DNA from: Taishania pollutisoli
Lineage (GTDB): Bacteria > Bacteroidota > Bacteroidia > Flavobacteriales_D > Crocinitomicaceae
Length of the DNA: 64,000 nt
Direction of reading: 5' to 3'
Assembly: GCF_014518315.1 (NCBI RefSeq)
Contig: NZ_JACVEL010000007.1
Span: 91,167 to 155,166, forward strand
Below are positions 30,152 through 39,293 of the stretch, in pieces. Positions within the stretch are counted from its first letter, which is position 1, and each line of letters starts with the position of its first letter. The translations under genes and the position numbers were made by a program. Under the pieces are notes generated by a model that worked only from the letters and a program-made list of their open reading frames with translations, was not told the DNA's origin and did no database searches.

Positions 30152-30302
30152 GATTATGAGAACGAAAATTAATGTCCTCGCCGGACGGGCAGGTGAAAAG
30201 GTTAAGTTAGTATGACATTGTAAACCGATTTTAGGATTATATTTGAACTGTAAATCCATATCAGGATTTAACTGAAAAACTGTAAACTTTTTTTAGGACG
30301 AT
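30136..30302 (+). repeat. Four direct copies of an IS-end-like 22-bp sequence
   Basis: TGTAAACCAATTTTAGGATTAT at 30136 recurs at 30219 (21 of 22 identical), 30249 (about 16 of 22) and 30281 (degenerate). Copies 2-4 are spaced by about 30-32 bp. The first overlaps the orfB stop; any could act as the right end of the element. A fifth copy in the same orientation lies at 28845-28866. Confidence 0.75.
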
Positions 30303-30571
30303 ACATTTTTCGTTTACAGCGCGAGAGCGGAGAGTGAGAGAAGAGAATTGAATCTTGGTTCGAAGAATGATTAAGGTTTCCCTCTTTGGAGAGGGAGTAA
30401 GGGAGAGGACAAGTCTAAATCTTCCTCACATACCGATTTCATTCAGTTTTACAAAATCTAGGTGATTTGTTGCTCGTTTGCCAAAAAGTATTATATTTCA
30501 ACAATTTAAGATGCGATACCTGTAATAGACGACTAACTGGAAAAAGAATGACTTTGCCCTGTATGAATGGG
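30303..30571. other. Non-coding stretch between the IS and the DFDPG-repeat gene
   Basis: About 270 bp with no supportable gene. It contains a perfect 6-bp hairpin CCCTCT-TTGG-AGAGGG (30380-30395) followed by AGTAAGGGAGAGG. I have the impression that similar CCCTCTTTGGAGAGGG palindromes are dispersed in Bacteroidota genomes, but only this copy is in the window. I see nothing else. Confidence 0.5.
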
Positions 30572-30579
30572 TACTTTTG
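30572..30579 (+). promoter_or_regulatory. Promoter -7 element (TACTTTTG)
   Basis: A perfect TAnnTTTG, with a TTTG at 30553-30556 as a possible -33 box (15-bp spacing). It lies inside the longest possible frame of the next gene, so the true start must be downstream, at 30672. Confidence 0.6.
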
Positions 30580-30671
30580 TAAGTAGTACAATAACGGGAT
30601 TACGTATTTTAGAAAATGAAATCGTTAACGTAGCATTGACCAGTGCAAACACGCTTAAAAAATATGAATAC

Positions 30672-32357
30672 ATGTCACTAATTTCTAATCGTTTTTTTAT
30701 TGAGTCGACTATAGTTTGTCTGCTCCTGACCTCCTTTTCTTTCGGGCAAACTTTCCAGTGGGCTAAACAAGCGGGAAACTCCGGATGGGATCGGGTAAAT
30801 GTGGTTCAAACGGATGGATTAAACCAAGTCTACTTGTTTGGTAGTTTCGAAGGAACTGTTGATCTGGATCCGGGGCCTGGAATCTTTCAAATGACTGCTG
30901 TTGATGAAAGAGATGCCTTTATCTCAAAGTTTGACTCCAACGGAAATTTTATTTGGGCCAAACAATTTGGCGACAGCGCTTTTATAGATGAAACAAGTAC
31001 AATGGGAATCGATTCTTTTGGCAACTTGTATCTGACAGGCTCATTCCTCGGATCGGTGGATTTTGATCCCGGAACAGCAACTTTTTGGATGACTTCCCAG
31101 GGAATGGATCGGGATATCTATATTCTGAAATTGGATAGTGAGGGAAGTTTTGTCTGGGCCAAACAAATCGGCGGAAAATTTCATTTCTTTTTTCCTACCC
31201 CGGCTCATGCTACTGCAATTGCGGTAGATGAAGTAGGTAATCAGTATTTAACCGGTTATTTTGATGGAACAATCGACTTTGATCCGGATCCGTCAGATAC
31301 TTTTATGTTGACTTCCCAGGTAAATTCTACCGATATTTTTGTCTGCAAGTTGACGACAGACGGGGAGTTGGTTTGGGCCAAACAATTTCAAGGAAATCAA
31401 CCTCATTTTGGAGGAGTGGGGTATGACATCGCTGTCAATGCAATCGGAGAGGTTTATACCACCGGGACAATAGGAGGGACTGTCGATTTTGACCCGGGAA
31501 TGGCTGTTTTTTATTTGACGCCATCGGTTCCGAATAATACCGAAAGCTACTTAAGCAAATTGGATGCGAATGGAAATTTTAGCTGGGCAAAAGCAATGGG
31601 ACCAGGTGAGGGCAATGCATTAGCCGTGAATGACCAGGGAGAAGTATATACTGGTGGATCAACACCCCCGGGATACATGCCCCGGATCAAGAAACTGGAT
31701 ACATCCGGTCAATTGTTATGGGAAAAGGAATTGGGAGGTAATGATGCCCAATCCATTACATTAGATGCCAGTGGAAACGTGTACACTATCGGTTCGTGTT
31801 TCGGGACCAATGATTTTGATCCCGGACAAGGTGTTTTTCAACTTTCCGGAGGAAATTCAGATGCATATATCCGCAAACTCGATTCATCCGGAAACTTCGT
31901 CTGGGCAGGCTTGCTGAGTGGAACCGATCAGGTTTGGGCCTGTGATGTAATCATTGATCAGGATAATGCCTTATATGTAGCCGGATATTTCAGTCAAACA
32001 GCAGATTTTGATCCTTCGACTTCCATTTTCAACCTCACAGGACCGGTTTCCGGTTACAACCTGTTTGTAACCAAATTGAGCCAGGATTCGCAATTGGGGT
32101 TAACTTCAAATGAACTTCATGACAGGATAACACTGTATCCCAATCCAACCGATGGAAATATTACTGTGATCTGCGAAGAAAATTACGACAAGTTGTATTT
32201 CCAATTGAGAAATATCAATGGACAATTGCTGAGTACACAGGAATTAAACCCGGGGAAACAGGTCGAGATTGAACTTCAGCAGGCAAGCGGGGTTTATTTA
32301 CTTGAGATAACCGATCAGACACAGTTTCGAACCGTACGCCGAATTGTCAAAAAGTAA
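30672..32357 (+). CDS. T9SS-exported repeat protein with SBBP-like DFDPG repeats
   Basis: A 561-residue secreted protein. The start is at 30672, just before the signal peptide (NRFFIESTIVCLLLTSFSFGQ). The body is about seven repeats of 50-60 residues, each with a pattern like FVWAKQ..., a Gly-Asn-x-Tyr-x-Thr-Gly motif and a DFDPG segment (for example NLYLTGSFLGSVDFDPG), as in SBBP beta-propeller proteins. The C-terminal 75 residues (ITLYPNPTDGNITV ... GVYLLEI ... RRIVKK) are a type A sorting domain for the type IX secretion system. It is likely attached to or released from the cell surface. The ligand is unknown. Confidence 0.88.
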   Translation: MSLISNRFFIESTIVCLLLTSFSFGQTFQWAKQAGNSGWDRVNVVQTDGLNQVYLFGSFEGTVDLDPGPGIFQMTAVDERDAFISKFDSNGNFIWAKQFGDSAFIDETSTMGIDSFGNLYLTGSFLGSVDFDPGTATFWMTSQGMDRDIYILKLDSEGSFVWAKQIGGKFHFFFPTPAHATAIAVDEVGNQYLTGYFDGTIDFDPDPSDTFMLTSQVNSTDIFVCKLTTDGELVWAKQFQGNQPHFGGVGYDIAVNAIGEVYTTGTIGGTVDFDPGMAVFYLTPSVPNNTESYLSKLDANGNFSWAKAMGPGEGNALAVNDQGEVYTGGSTPPGYMPRIKKLDTSGQLLWEKELGGNDAQSITLDASGNVYTIGSCFGTNDFDPGQGVFQLSGGNSDAYIRKLDSSGNFVWAGLLSGTDQVWACDVIIDQDNALYVAGYFSQTADFDPSTSIFNLTGPVSGYNLFVTKLSQDSQLGLTSNELHDRITLYPNPTDGNITVICEENYDKLYFQLRNINGQLLSTQELNPGKQVEIELQQASGVYLLEITDQTQFRTVRRIVKK

Positions 32358-32633
32358 CTTCCCGGATAAAAAACATAAATCATACCCTGAATGTGACCCT
32401 TTAGTTATTCGTTCAATGACAATGTATGTTGTATAGATCGCCTGCTCCATCCATCACTTGTTATATGAAGCAGGGAAACCAAAACACATCTCAGAAGAGC
32501 AAATTATTTTACAGATGGAGATGCCGAAACACCGATCTTAAACATTCAATAATATCCCACTTGTTATTTTTTTGTTAAACCACTCCCCAAACAACCCTGT
32601 GATTATTTTTCTGTAGAACTTTGTTTCCGGAAT

Positions 32634-33002
32634 ATGTTGAAACTGAAATTACATCTTGCCAATTTACTCTGTGTGTTCACAGTTTTGCTCATCAGCAGCA
32701 ACATTGTGGTGAACGCGATGGACGTAGATGTAATTGTTCAGACGGTTGACGACTCACACGATCAGAAAAAGCAAGGGCAGATCATTACCGAAGATACCGA
32801 CCAGGTAGATAACGGAATGTTTAACCTCATAAAAGACCCGACTGAAGGAGACGGATTATTCGACTACATTATCCCGGCATTCCCGTCTGTTGTTTTTGTA
32901 ATAATTCAAGGCTTCGAAGAACAAAACAAAGCATTCTTTTATTACCGGCCTTTATTAAACTCGGTTCCGCTCTGGATTCAAAACAGGCAGATCCGGATTT
33001 GA
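32634..33002 (+). CDS. Small secreted protein upstream of the RND operon, unknown function
   Basis: A 122-residue product with a signal peptide (LHLANLLCVFTVLLISSNIVVNA) and an acidic middle rich in Asp (VDVIVQTVDDSHDQKKQ, ITEDTDQVDN), then a hydrophobic segment (AFPSVVFVIIQGF) and a basic tail. I do not recognise a family. A near-consensus -7 element (GAACTTTG, 32616-32623) lies 10 bp before the ATG, supporting expression. It is followed by a 330-bp gap before the efflux operon on the same strand; a link to it is only positional. Confidence 0.55.
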   Translation: MLKLKLHLANLLCVFTVLLISSNIVVNAMDVDVIVQTVDDSHDQKKQGQIITEDTDQVDNGMFNLIKDPTEGDGLFDYIIPAFPSVVFVIIQGFEEQNKAFFYYRPLLNSVPLWIQNRQIRI

Positions 33003-33333
33003 TCAAATCAGTACTTAGAGGCGTTCTGCCAATCTAAGTCGTTCGTTTCCATTTTAGTTTCGATTGAGAACAGGTGTTGTATCATGTAATCCGGCAATCT
33101 ATCAGCAATTACAATTCCTTTTCCTCCAACGAACCGGAAAACGATTTCTTTCAATGGTTAACTAAATTTATTAATTGTCAAGCGTTTTTTGATCATTCAA
33201 TCCAGATGAATGGTATTTTGCCAGTGATTCAAAAAAGTGAAATGGGTATATTTAATTGTAAACAAAGTAATTGCCTATTTTTACAACGCACAGTAATTGC
33301 TTGACGAGAATTAATCACAAAAATTCAAAACAG
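33003..33333. other. Intergenic region before the RND operon
   Basis: About 330 bp. A reading frame at 33074-33304 has no signal, family likeness or promoter and is probably not coding. The likely promoter of the efflux operon (TATTTTTA, near 33276) is imperfect. I see no operator or regulator gene. Confidence 0.4.
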
Positions 33334-34422
33334 ATGAAAAAAAAATCAATTGCTGCGGTACTATTACTCACAGTGCTTAGTTATGGATGCAAAAATGAAC
33401 ATCACTCCGAGCACGAATCCACTAATTTTGTCGTAACAACTCCGATGCAGAAAGACACACTGATCTACCAGAACTATGTCTGTCAAATCCGTTCTACGCA
33501 ACACATTGAATTACGGGCGTTGGAGCGGGGATACCTGCAAAACATCTATGTGGATGAAGGGCAGTTTGTGAAAAAGGGCCAACTGATGTTCCAGATTCTT
33601 CCTTCCATTTACAAGGCTGAAGTACAAAGTGCAAAGGCTGAGAAGGATTATACGGAAATCGAATACCAGACAACTAAAAACCTGGCGGATAGCAATATTG
33701 TTTCTCCAAGCGAACTGGCGCTTTCCAAAGCAAAACTGGACAAGGCAAAAGCCATCCTTGATCTTGCGAAAACACATCTTGGATTCACAGAAATACGTGC
33801 GCCGTTTGACGGATACATGGGACGATTCAATGTGCGTTTGGGAAGTTTGCTGGACGAAGGAGAATTGCTGACAACACTTTCCGATAATGCGGATATGTGG
33901 GTCTATTTTAATGTGTCGGAAGCAGAGTACCTGACCATTCGTATGGCAAATCCGGATAATATGAATCTGCCGAAAGTGCAATTGCAAATGGCCAATAATC
34001 AATTGTTCAACCAGGAAGGGAAAATTGAAACAATTGAAGCTGATTTCAATAATGAAACAGGGAATATTGCTTTTCGTGCTACCTTTTCTAACCCGCAGGG
34101 AATCTTAAGACACGGTGAAACAGGAAATATCCTCATGCCGATGGCGCTCAAAAATGCCGTCATTATTCCGCAAAAAGCAACATTCGAAATCCTGGATAAA
34201 AAATATGTATATATCGTTGACAAAAACAACGTCGTACATGCCCGTGAAATCGAAGTCGGAGCTGAATTACCACATTTGTATGTCGTCAATAAAGGCGTCA
34301 CCAAAAACGATAAAATTCTCCTCGAAGGCTTGAGAAAAGTGAAAGACAATGATAAAATTCACTACAAGATGAAGAGCATGGAAAAAGAGTTGTCGGACTT
34401 GCATTCTTTGTTTGCTGAGTAA
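33334..34422 (+). CDS. RND efflux periplasmic adaptor (membrane fusion) lipoprotein
   Basis: AcrA/MexA-type adaptor linking the inner-membrane pump to the outer-membrane channel. The 362 residues start at 33334, with a lipoprotein signal (KKSIAAVLLLTVLSYGC, lipobox SYGC) rather than the upstream ATG at 33271. The lipoyl/barrel-sandwich part shows LRALERGYLQNIYVDEGQFV and KKGQLMFQILPS. A helical hairpin follows (about 95-150), then IRAPFDGYMGRFNVRLGSL and a beta-barrel domain. It is the first gene of an operon with the pump (21 bp) and channel. The substrate is unknown. Confidence 0.94.
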   Translation: MKKKSIAAVLLLTVLSYGCKNEHHSEHESTNFVVTTPMQKDTLIYQNYVCQIRSTQHIELRALERGYLQNIYVDEGQFVKKGQLMFQILPSIYKAEVQSAKAEKDYTEIEYQTTKNLADSNIVSPSELALSKAKLDKAKAILDLAKTHLGFTEIRAPFDGYMGRFNVRLGSLLDEGELLTTLSDNADMWVYFNVSEAEYLTIRMANPDNMNLPKVQLQMANNQLFNQEGKIETIEADFNNETGNIAFRATFSNPQGILRHGETGNILMPMALKNAVIIPQKATFEILDKKYVYIVDKNNVVHAREIEVGAELPHLYVVNKGVTKNDKILLEGLRKVKDNDKIHYKMKSMEKELSDLHSLFAE

Positions 34423-34443
34423 TCATCATAAAAATTTGGAACA

Positions 34444-37400
34444 ATGTTTAGTAAATTCATTCAACGACCTGTTCTTGCCATTTCTTTATCCTTATCGATT
34501 ATCTTTCTGGGATTCCTGGCAATTTACACACGACCTGTATCTCAATTTCCTGAAATCGCACCACCCCGCGTAAATATATTTATCGCATACCCGGGAGCAA
34601 GTGCCGATGTATTGGTCAATTCCACACTGATTCCACTCGAACGTGCCATCAACGGTGTACAGGGAATGCAGTACATTATTTCAGATGCAACCAGTGCCGG
34701 GGAGGCAACCGTACAGGTTGTCTTCGAACCGGGGACAGATCCGAACGATGCGGTTGTTAACATCAAAACCAGAGTCGACCAGATCATGAACAACCTGCCG
34801 CCACTCGTACAACGGGAAGGGGTGATCATTACACCGATTCAGCCGAGTATGTTGATGTACGTCAACTTGTATAGTACAGATAAACATGCCGATGAAAAAT
34901 TCCTGTACAACTATGCAAACGTACACATTCTGCCGGAATTACAACGGATCAAAGGAATGGGGCGTGCACAAATTCTCGGTAGCCGCCAGTATGCAATGCG
35001 AATCTGGCTGAAACCCGACAGAATGCGGGCTTACAACGTTTCATCGGATGAAGTACTGGAAGCGCTGTCGGAACAAAGTGTTATCGGACGCCCGGGGCGT
35101 TTGGGACAAAGTTCCGGAAAAACACCGCAGTCACTTGAATATGTATTGACATACAAAGGACGCTACAACAAGCCGGAAGAATACAAAGACATCATTATCC
35201 GTGCAAATCCGGAAGGAGAAATTCTGAAACTGAGCGATATTGCTGATGTGGAACTCGGAAGTGAATTCTTTGACATCTATTCCAATAAAGACGGATATCC
35301 GTCAGCTTCCATTATGTTGAAACAAAACATCGGAAGTAATGCGAGCAAAGTAATCGAAGGTGTGAAGGAAAAACTGGAGGAACTGAAAAAAGATTTCCCT
35401 CCGGGAACAACCTACGAGATCAACTATGACGTATCCAAATTCGTTGATGCATCGATTGATAAAGTATTACACACATTGGTAGAGGCATTTGTATTGGTTG
35501 CATTGGTTGTATACGTATTCCTCGGTGATTTGCGTTCAACACTGATTCCGACACTGGCCGTACCGGTTTCATTGATCGGAGCATTTGTGTTCATGCAATT
35601 TTTTGGTTTGACCATCAACCTGATCACCCTGTTTGCACTCGTTCTTGCCATCGGTATTGTCGTCGATGACGCCATTGTGGTGGTGGAAGCCGTCCACGCG
35701 AAAATGGAAGAAAAACACTTATCTCCATACAATGCGGTGAAAGAAGTGTTGGGTGAGATCAGCGGTGCCATCATCGCAATCACCCTGATCATGACGGCTG
35801 TATTCGTTCCGGTTGCATTCATGCCTGGTCCGGTAGGAGTTTTCTATCGTCAGTTTTCCATTACCATGGCAAGTTCCATTGTGCTCTCAGGAGTTGTGGC
35901 ACTTACACTGACACCTGTACTCTGTGCAATGATCCTGAAAAACAACCACGGTAAACCGAAACGCAAAACACCAATCAGCAGATTTATTGACTGGTTTAAC
36001 CGCAGATTTGATAAGCTGACGGGAAGGTACACTTCACTGTTACGTTTGATTGTCAATCGAAAAGTGGTAACCTGGGGAATTTTAGCTGCATTTGCGCTGG
36101 GAATTGTATTTGTCAACAAAAAATTACCCTCCGGTTTTATTCCGAACGAAGACCAGGGGATGATTTATGCAATCATTCAGACACCTCCGGGAAGTACACT
36201 GGAACGAACCAACGATGTTGCGCGCAAATTACAAAAAATAGCGGAAGGAGTGGAAGGCGTTCAGTCTGTCAGCTCCCTGGCAGGTTACGAGATTTTGACT
36301 GAAGGTCGCGGCTCAAATGCCGGAACGTGTATCATTAACCTGAAAGACTGGTCGGATCGTAAAAACAATGTTCACGGTGTTATTGAAGACCTGGAAAAGA
36401 AAACCAAAGATTTGGGGGCTGTTATTGAGTTTTTTGAACCGCCGGCAGTACCGGGATATGGTTCATCAGACGGATTTTCATTGCGTTTACTGGACAAAGG
36501 AAGCAGCACCGATTACCAGGAATTCGACAAGGTCAACACCGAATTCATGACCGCGTTGAGAAAACGCAAAGAATTAACCGGTTTATTCACATTTTACGCG
36601 GCAAACTATCCGCAGTATGAATTGGTTATTGACAATAGTCAGGCGATGCAGAAAGGTGTTTCAATCGGTAAAGCAATGGAAAACCTCGACATCCTGATCG
36701 GTAGTACCTATGAACAGGGGTTCGTACGCTTTAATACGTTCTACAAAGTATATACACAGGCAGATCCCGAATACCGTAAGATGCCGTCTGACATTCTGAA
36801 CCTGTACATTAAAAACAACCGGGATGAAATGGTGCCGTATTCAGCATTCATGCAAATGAAGAAAACACAGGGACCGAATGAGATTACCCGTTTCAACCTG
36901 TACACTTCTTCTTCCATTCGCGGTATTCCGGCTCCGGGATACACAACAGGGGATGCCATCGGTGCCATCCAGGAAGTAGCAAAAGAAACGCTGCCGCACG
37001 GGTATGACATTGCCTGGGAGGGGCTCTCCTATGATGAAGCGGCACGTGGAAATGAAGCAGTGGTCATTTTCGGAGTTGTGATTTTATTCGTATACCTGGT
37101 TCTTTCAGCTCAATATGAAAGTTTCATTATTCCGTTGGTTGTCTTGTTGTCACTTCCTGTCGGAGTATTTGGTTCGTTCTTGTTGCTGAAAGGAATGGGA
37201 TTGGCAAACGATATCTATGCACAGATCGGGTTGATTATGCTCGTTGGGTTGCTCGGTAAAAATGCCGTCCTGATTGTGGAGTATGCCGTCATGAAGCACC
37301 ATGCCGGAGCCACGGTCTTTGAAGCGGCGATAGAAGGTGCAAAAATGCGTTTCCGACCGATTTTAATGACTTCGTTTGCCTTTATCGCCGGGTTGATTCC

Positions 37401-37671
37401 ACTGGTAATCGCATCAGGACCAGGATCTGTCGGAAACCATACCATCGGGGCATCCGCGCTTGGAGGTATGTTATTCGGTACCTTGTTCGGAGTCGTTGTT
37501 GTTCCGGGATTGTACTACATTTTCGGTAAACTGGCGGAAGGAAGAAAACTGATCAAAGATCAGGATATCAGTCCGTTGAGTGAGGATTTGGTAAGAGAGA
37601 AATCAGACAAGCAAATGATCCAGAGATTAAAGAAATTGATCAAACAAATTATTCGTAAAAATGAGAAATAG
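34444..37671 (+). CDS. RND efflux inner-membrane permease (HAE1/AcrB type)
   Basis: A 1075-residue proton-driven drug/amphiphile exporter. It begins MFSKFIQRPVLAISLSLSII and shows the two-fold architecture: helix, large periplasmic porter loop (FPEIAPPRVNIFIAYPGAS), six helices including FALVLAIGIVVDDAIVVVEA, whose Asp pair is the proton-relay motif, then a second half (FIPNEDQGMIYAIIQTPPGS) with GLLGKNAVLIVEYA and MTSFAFIAGLIPLVIASG. It is hydrophobe/amphiphile type, not heavy metal. It overlaps the channel gene by 11 bp. Confidence 0.97.
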   Translation: MFSKFIQRPVLAISLSLSIIFLGFLAIYTRPVSQFPEIAPPRVNIFIAYPGASADVLVNSTLIPLERAINGVQGMQYIISDATSAGEATVQVVFEPGTDPNDAVVNIKTRVDQIMNNLPPLVQREGVIITPIQPSMLMYVNLYSTDKHADEKFLYNYANVHILPELQRIKGMGRAQILGSRQYAMRIWLKPDRMRAYNVSSDEVLEALSEQSVIGRPGRLGQSSGKTPQSLEYVLTYKGRYNKPEEYKDIIIRANPEGEILKLSDIADVELGSEFFDIYSNKDGYPSASIMLKQNIGSNASKVIEGVKEKLEELKKDFPPGTTYEINYDVSKFVDASIDKVLHTLVEAFVLVALVVYVFLGDLRSTLIPTLAVPVSLIGAFVFMQFFGLTINLITLFALVLAIGIVVDDAIVVVEAVHAKMEEKHLSPYNAVKEVLGEISGAIIAITLIMTAVFVPVAFMPGPVGVFYRQFSITMASSIVLSGVVALTLTPVLCAMILKNNHGKPKRKTPISRFIDWFNRRFDKLTGRYTSLLRLIVNRKVVTWGILAAFALGIVFVNKKLPSGFIPNEDQGMIYAIIQTPPGSTLERTNDVARKLQKIAEGVEGVQSVSSLAGYEILTEGRGSNAGTCIINLKDWSDRKNNVHGVIEDLEKKTKDLGAVIEFFEPPAVPGYGSSDGFSLRLLDKGSSTDYQEFDKVNTEFMTALRKRKELTGLFTFYAANYPQYELVIDNSQAMQKGVSIGKAMENLDILIGSTYEQGFVRFNTFYKVYTQADPEYRKMPSDILNLYIKNNRDEMVPYSAFMQMKKTQGPNEITRFNLYTSSSIRGIPAPGYTTGDAIGAIQEVAKETLPHGYDIAWEGLSYDEAARGNEAVVIFGVVILFVYLVLSAQYESFIIPLVVLLSLPVGVFGSFLLLKGMGLANDIYAQIGLIMLVGLLGKNAVLIVEYAVMKHHAGATVFEAAIEGAKMRFRPILMTSFAFIAGLIPLVIASGPGSVGNHTIGASALGGMLFGTLFGVVVVPGLYYIFGKLAEGRKLIKDQDISPLSEDLVREKSDKQMIQRLKKLIKQIIRKNEK

Positions 37672-39094
37672 AGTAAGTTTCAGTGTCATTATAGTTGTAT
37701 TGCTGTTTACCGGTGCCGGGTGTAAAAGTTCGAAAATTATTGTCCGGGATGAAAACAAAACGGTTCCCGCCCAATTCAACGGAACAACTTCCACGGATAG
37801 CACAAATACAGCAGACATCAAGTGGAAAACCATCTTTTCCGACCCCTATCTGGTAAGCCTGATTGATTCTGCATTGGTCAATAACCAGGAATTAAACATT
37901 GTTTCACAGGAGCTGGCAATTACCAAAAATGAAGCAAAAGCCAAGAAAGGGGAGTACCTTCCCACGGCCGGATTAAAATTGGGAGCCGGACTGGACAAAC
38001 CCGGTGAATATACACGGGACGGAGCCGTAGAAAAACACCTGGAGATTCAGCCCGGAAAAGAAAATCCGGAGCCATTGGGAGATTTCATGGTAGGTGGTTA
38101 TTTCTCATGGGAATTGGATATCTGGAAAAAGCTACGTAATTCCAAAACGGCTGCTGTTTCACGGTACCTGGCAAGTATTGAAGGAAGGAATTTCATGGTG
38201 ACAAACCTCGTGTCAGAATTGGCACAATCGTACTATGAGCTAATTGCACTGGATAATCAGTTGGATATTATCAATCAGAACATTCAAATTCAAACCAATG
38301 CCCTCGATGTTGTGAAACAACAAAAAGATGCTGCACGGGTTTCTCAATTGGCGGTTAACCGGTTTGAAGCACAATTACTGAATACCCAGAATCTGCAATA
38401 CGACATCCGGCAACAAATTGTTGTGACCGAAAACAGAATTAATTTTTTGGTAGGGAGGTTTCCGCAACGGGTAGAACGCAACACGGCTTCATTCAATACC
38501 ATGCAGCTGGATTCTATCTTCATTGGCGTTCCGGGACAATTATTGGCAAATCGCCCCGACATCCGGCAGGCAGAACAGGAGTTGGTGGCAGCGAAACTGG
38601 ATGTAAAAGCAGCACGTGCCAATTTTTACCCGACCCTGAGTTTGAATGCGAATATAGGTTTTCAGGCAATTAATCCTTCCGTTTGGTTCAATCCGCAATC
38701 AATTTTGTATAACCTTGTCGGGGATTTAATCGCCCCGTTGGTCAACAGGAATGCGATTAAAGCAGCTTATGGGAGTGCGAGTGCAAAACAGTTACAGTCA
38801 GTTTATAAATACGAACAGACGATTTTGAATGCATATACAGAAGTTGTGAACGAATTGGCTGACATTGATAACACGACAAAAAGTCTGACAACAAAAAGCA
38901 AAGAAGTGGAATTGTTGAATCAATCCGTGACCATCTCGAACAATTTGTTCCTTTCTGCACGCGCTGATTACATGGAAGTTTTGCTTACACAGCGTGAAGC
39001 ACTGCAATCAAAAATGGAATTGATTGAAATAAAATTGAATCAGCTGAATTCAAAAATCAGTATCTACAGAGCATTGGGAGGAGGCTGGAAATAA
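37661..39094 (+). CDS. RND efflux outer-membrane channel lipoprotein (TolC/NodT family)
   Basis: A 477-residue outer-membrane factor. It has a lipoprotein signal ending in a Cys after GAG (VSFSVIIVVLLFTGAGC), then the two-repeat TolC fold: long helical segments (LNIVSQELAITKNEAKAKKGEYLP and the later AEQELVAAKLDVKAARANFYPTLS) flanking beta strands such as GDFMVGGYFSWELDIW. NodT-type sequence LANRPDIRQAEQEL is diagnostic. It overlaps the pump gene by 11 bp, so all three proteins are coupled. A terminator follows. Confidence 0.95.
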   Translation: MRNRVSFSVIIVVLLFTGAGCKSSKIIVRDENKTVPAQFNGTTSTDSTNTADIKWKTIFSDPYLVSLIDSALVNNQELNIVSQELAITKNEAKAKKGEYLPTAGLKLGAGLDKPGEYTRDGAVEKHLEIQPGKENPEPLGDFMVGGYFSWELDIWKKLRNSKTAAVSRYLASIEGRNFMVTNLVSELAQSYYELIALDNQLDIINQNIQIQTNALDVVKQQKDAARVSQLAVNRFEAQLLNTQNLQYDIRQQIVVTENRINFLVGRFPQRVERNTASFNTMQLDSIFIGVPGQLLANRPDIRQAEQELVAAKLDVKAARANFYPTLSLNANIGFQAINPSVWFNPQSILYNLVGDLIAPLVNRNAIKAAYGSASAKQLQSVYKYEQTILNAYTEVVNELADIDNTTKSLTTKSKEVELLNQSVTISNNLFLSARADYMEVLLTQREALQSKMELIEIKLNQLNSKISIYRALGGGWK

Positions 39095-39153
39095 CCTGCA
39101 AACAACTATTAACTGAAAAGAAAAACCGAAGAAAGAAACGGTACTTAGGTTGC

Positions 39154-39183
39154 AAGCCCTTGCAGAAATGTAGGGGCTTTTTT
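39154..39183 (+). terminator. Rho-independent terminator of the RND operon
   Basis: AAGCCC (39154-39159) pairs with GGGCTT (39174-39179), followed by TTTTTT. Confidence 0.75.
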
Positions 39184-39293
39184 GTGTTGCTTACACTTCA
39201 AAGCAATACAGGGTAAATTTATATTGTTATTTCCGGGCACTCAGAAATACGTTTTTGTTATCTTTAAAATCTTAACTATTTACAATTTATACG

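Larger units (their letters stand above)
28790..30299 (+). mobile_element. IS3-family insertion sequence (right boundary ambiguous: about 30153 or 30299)
   Basis: Contains overlapping orfA and orfB in the -1 relation typical of IS3 elements and a terminal inverted repeat. The left end TCCTAAAATAGGTTTACA (28791-28808) matches the inverted copy at 30136-30153 in 17 of 18 positions, giving a 1.36-kb element whose orfB stop lies inside the right repeat. It also matches the copy at 30281-30299 (17 of 19 when the outer base is included), giving 1.5 kb. No target-site duplication is visible for either boundary, so the element may be old or its ends misjudged. It lies just downstream of the tRNA and its terminator. 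Confidence 0.88.

Noticed and set aside
28620..30299. tRNA-proximal genomic island: an element next to a tRNA 3' end
   Set aside because: There is no integrase gene, no repeat of the tRNA 3' end on the far side, and the element is an IS3 type that does not target tRNAs; the terminator between them is intact.
28787..30303. Target-site duplication of the IS3-type element
   Set aside because: Bases flanking 28790 and 30299 (or 30153) do not match over 3-4 bp for either candidate right end.
33074..33304. 76-codon plus-strand frame before the RND operon
   Set aside because: No signal, domain or promoter; composition not protein-like; overlaps the region leading to the adaptor gene.
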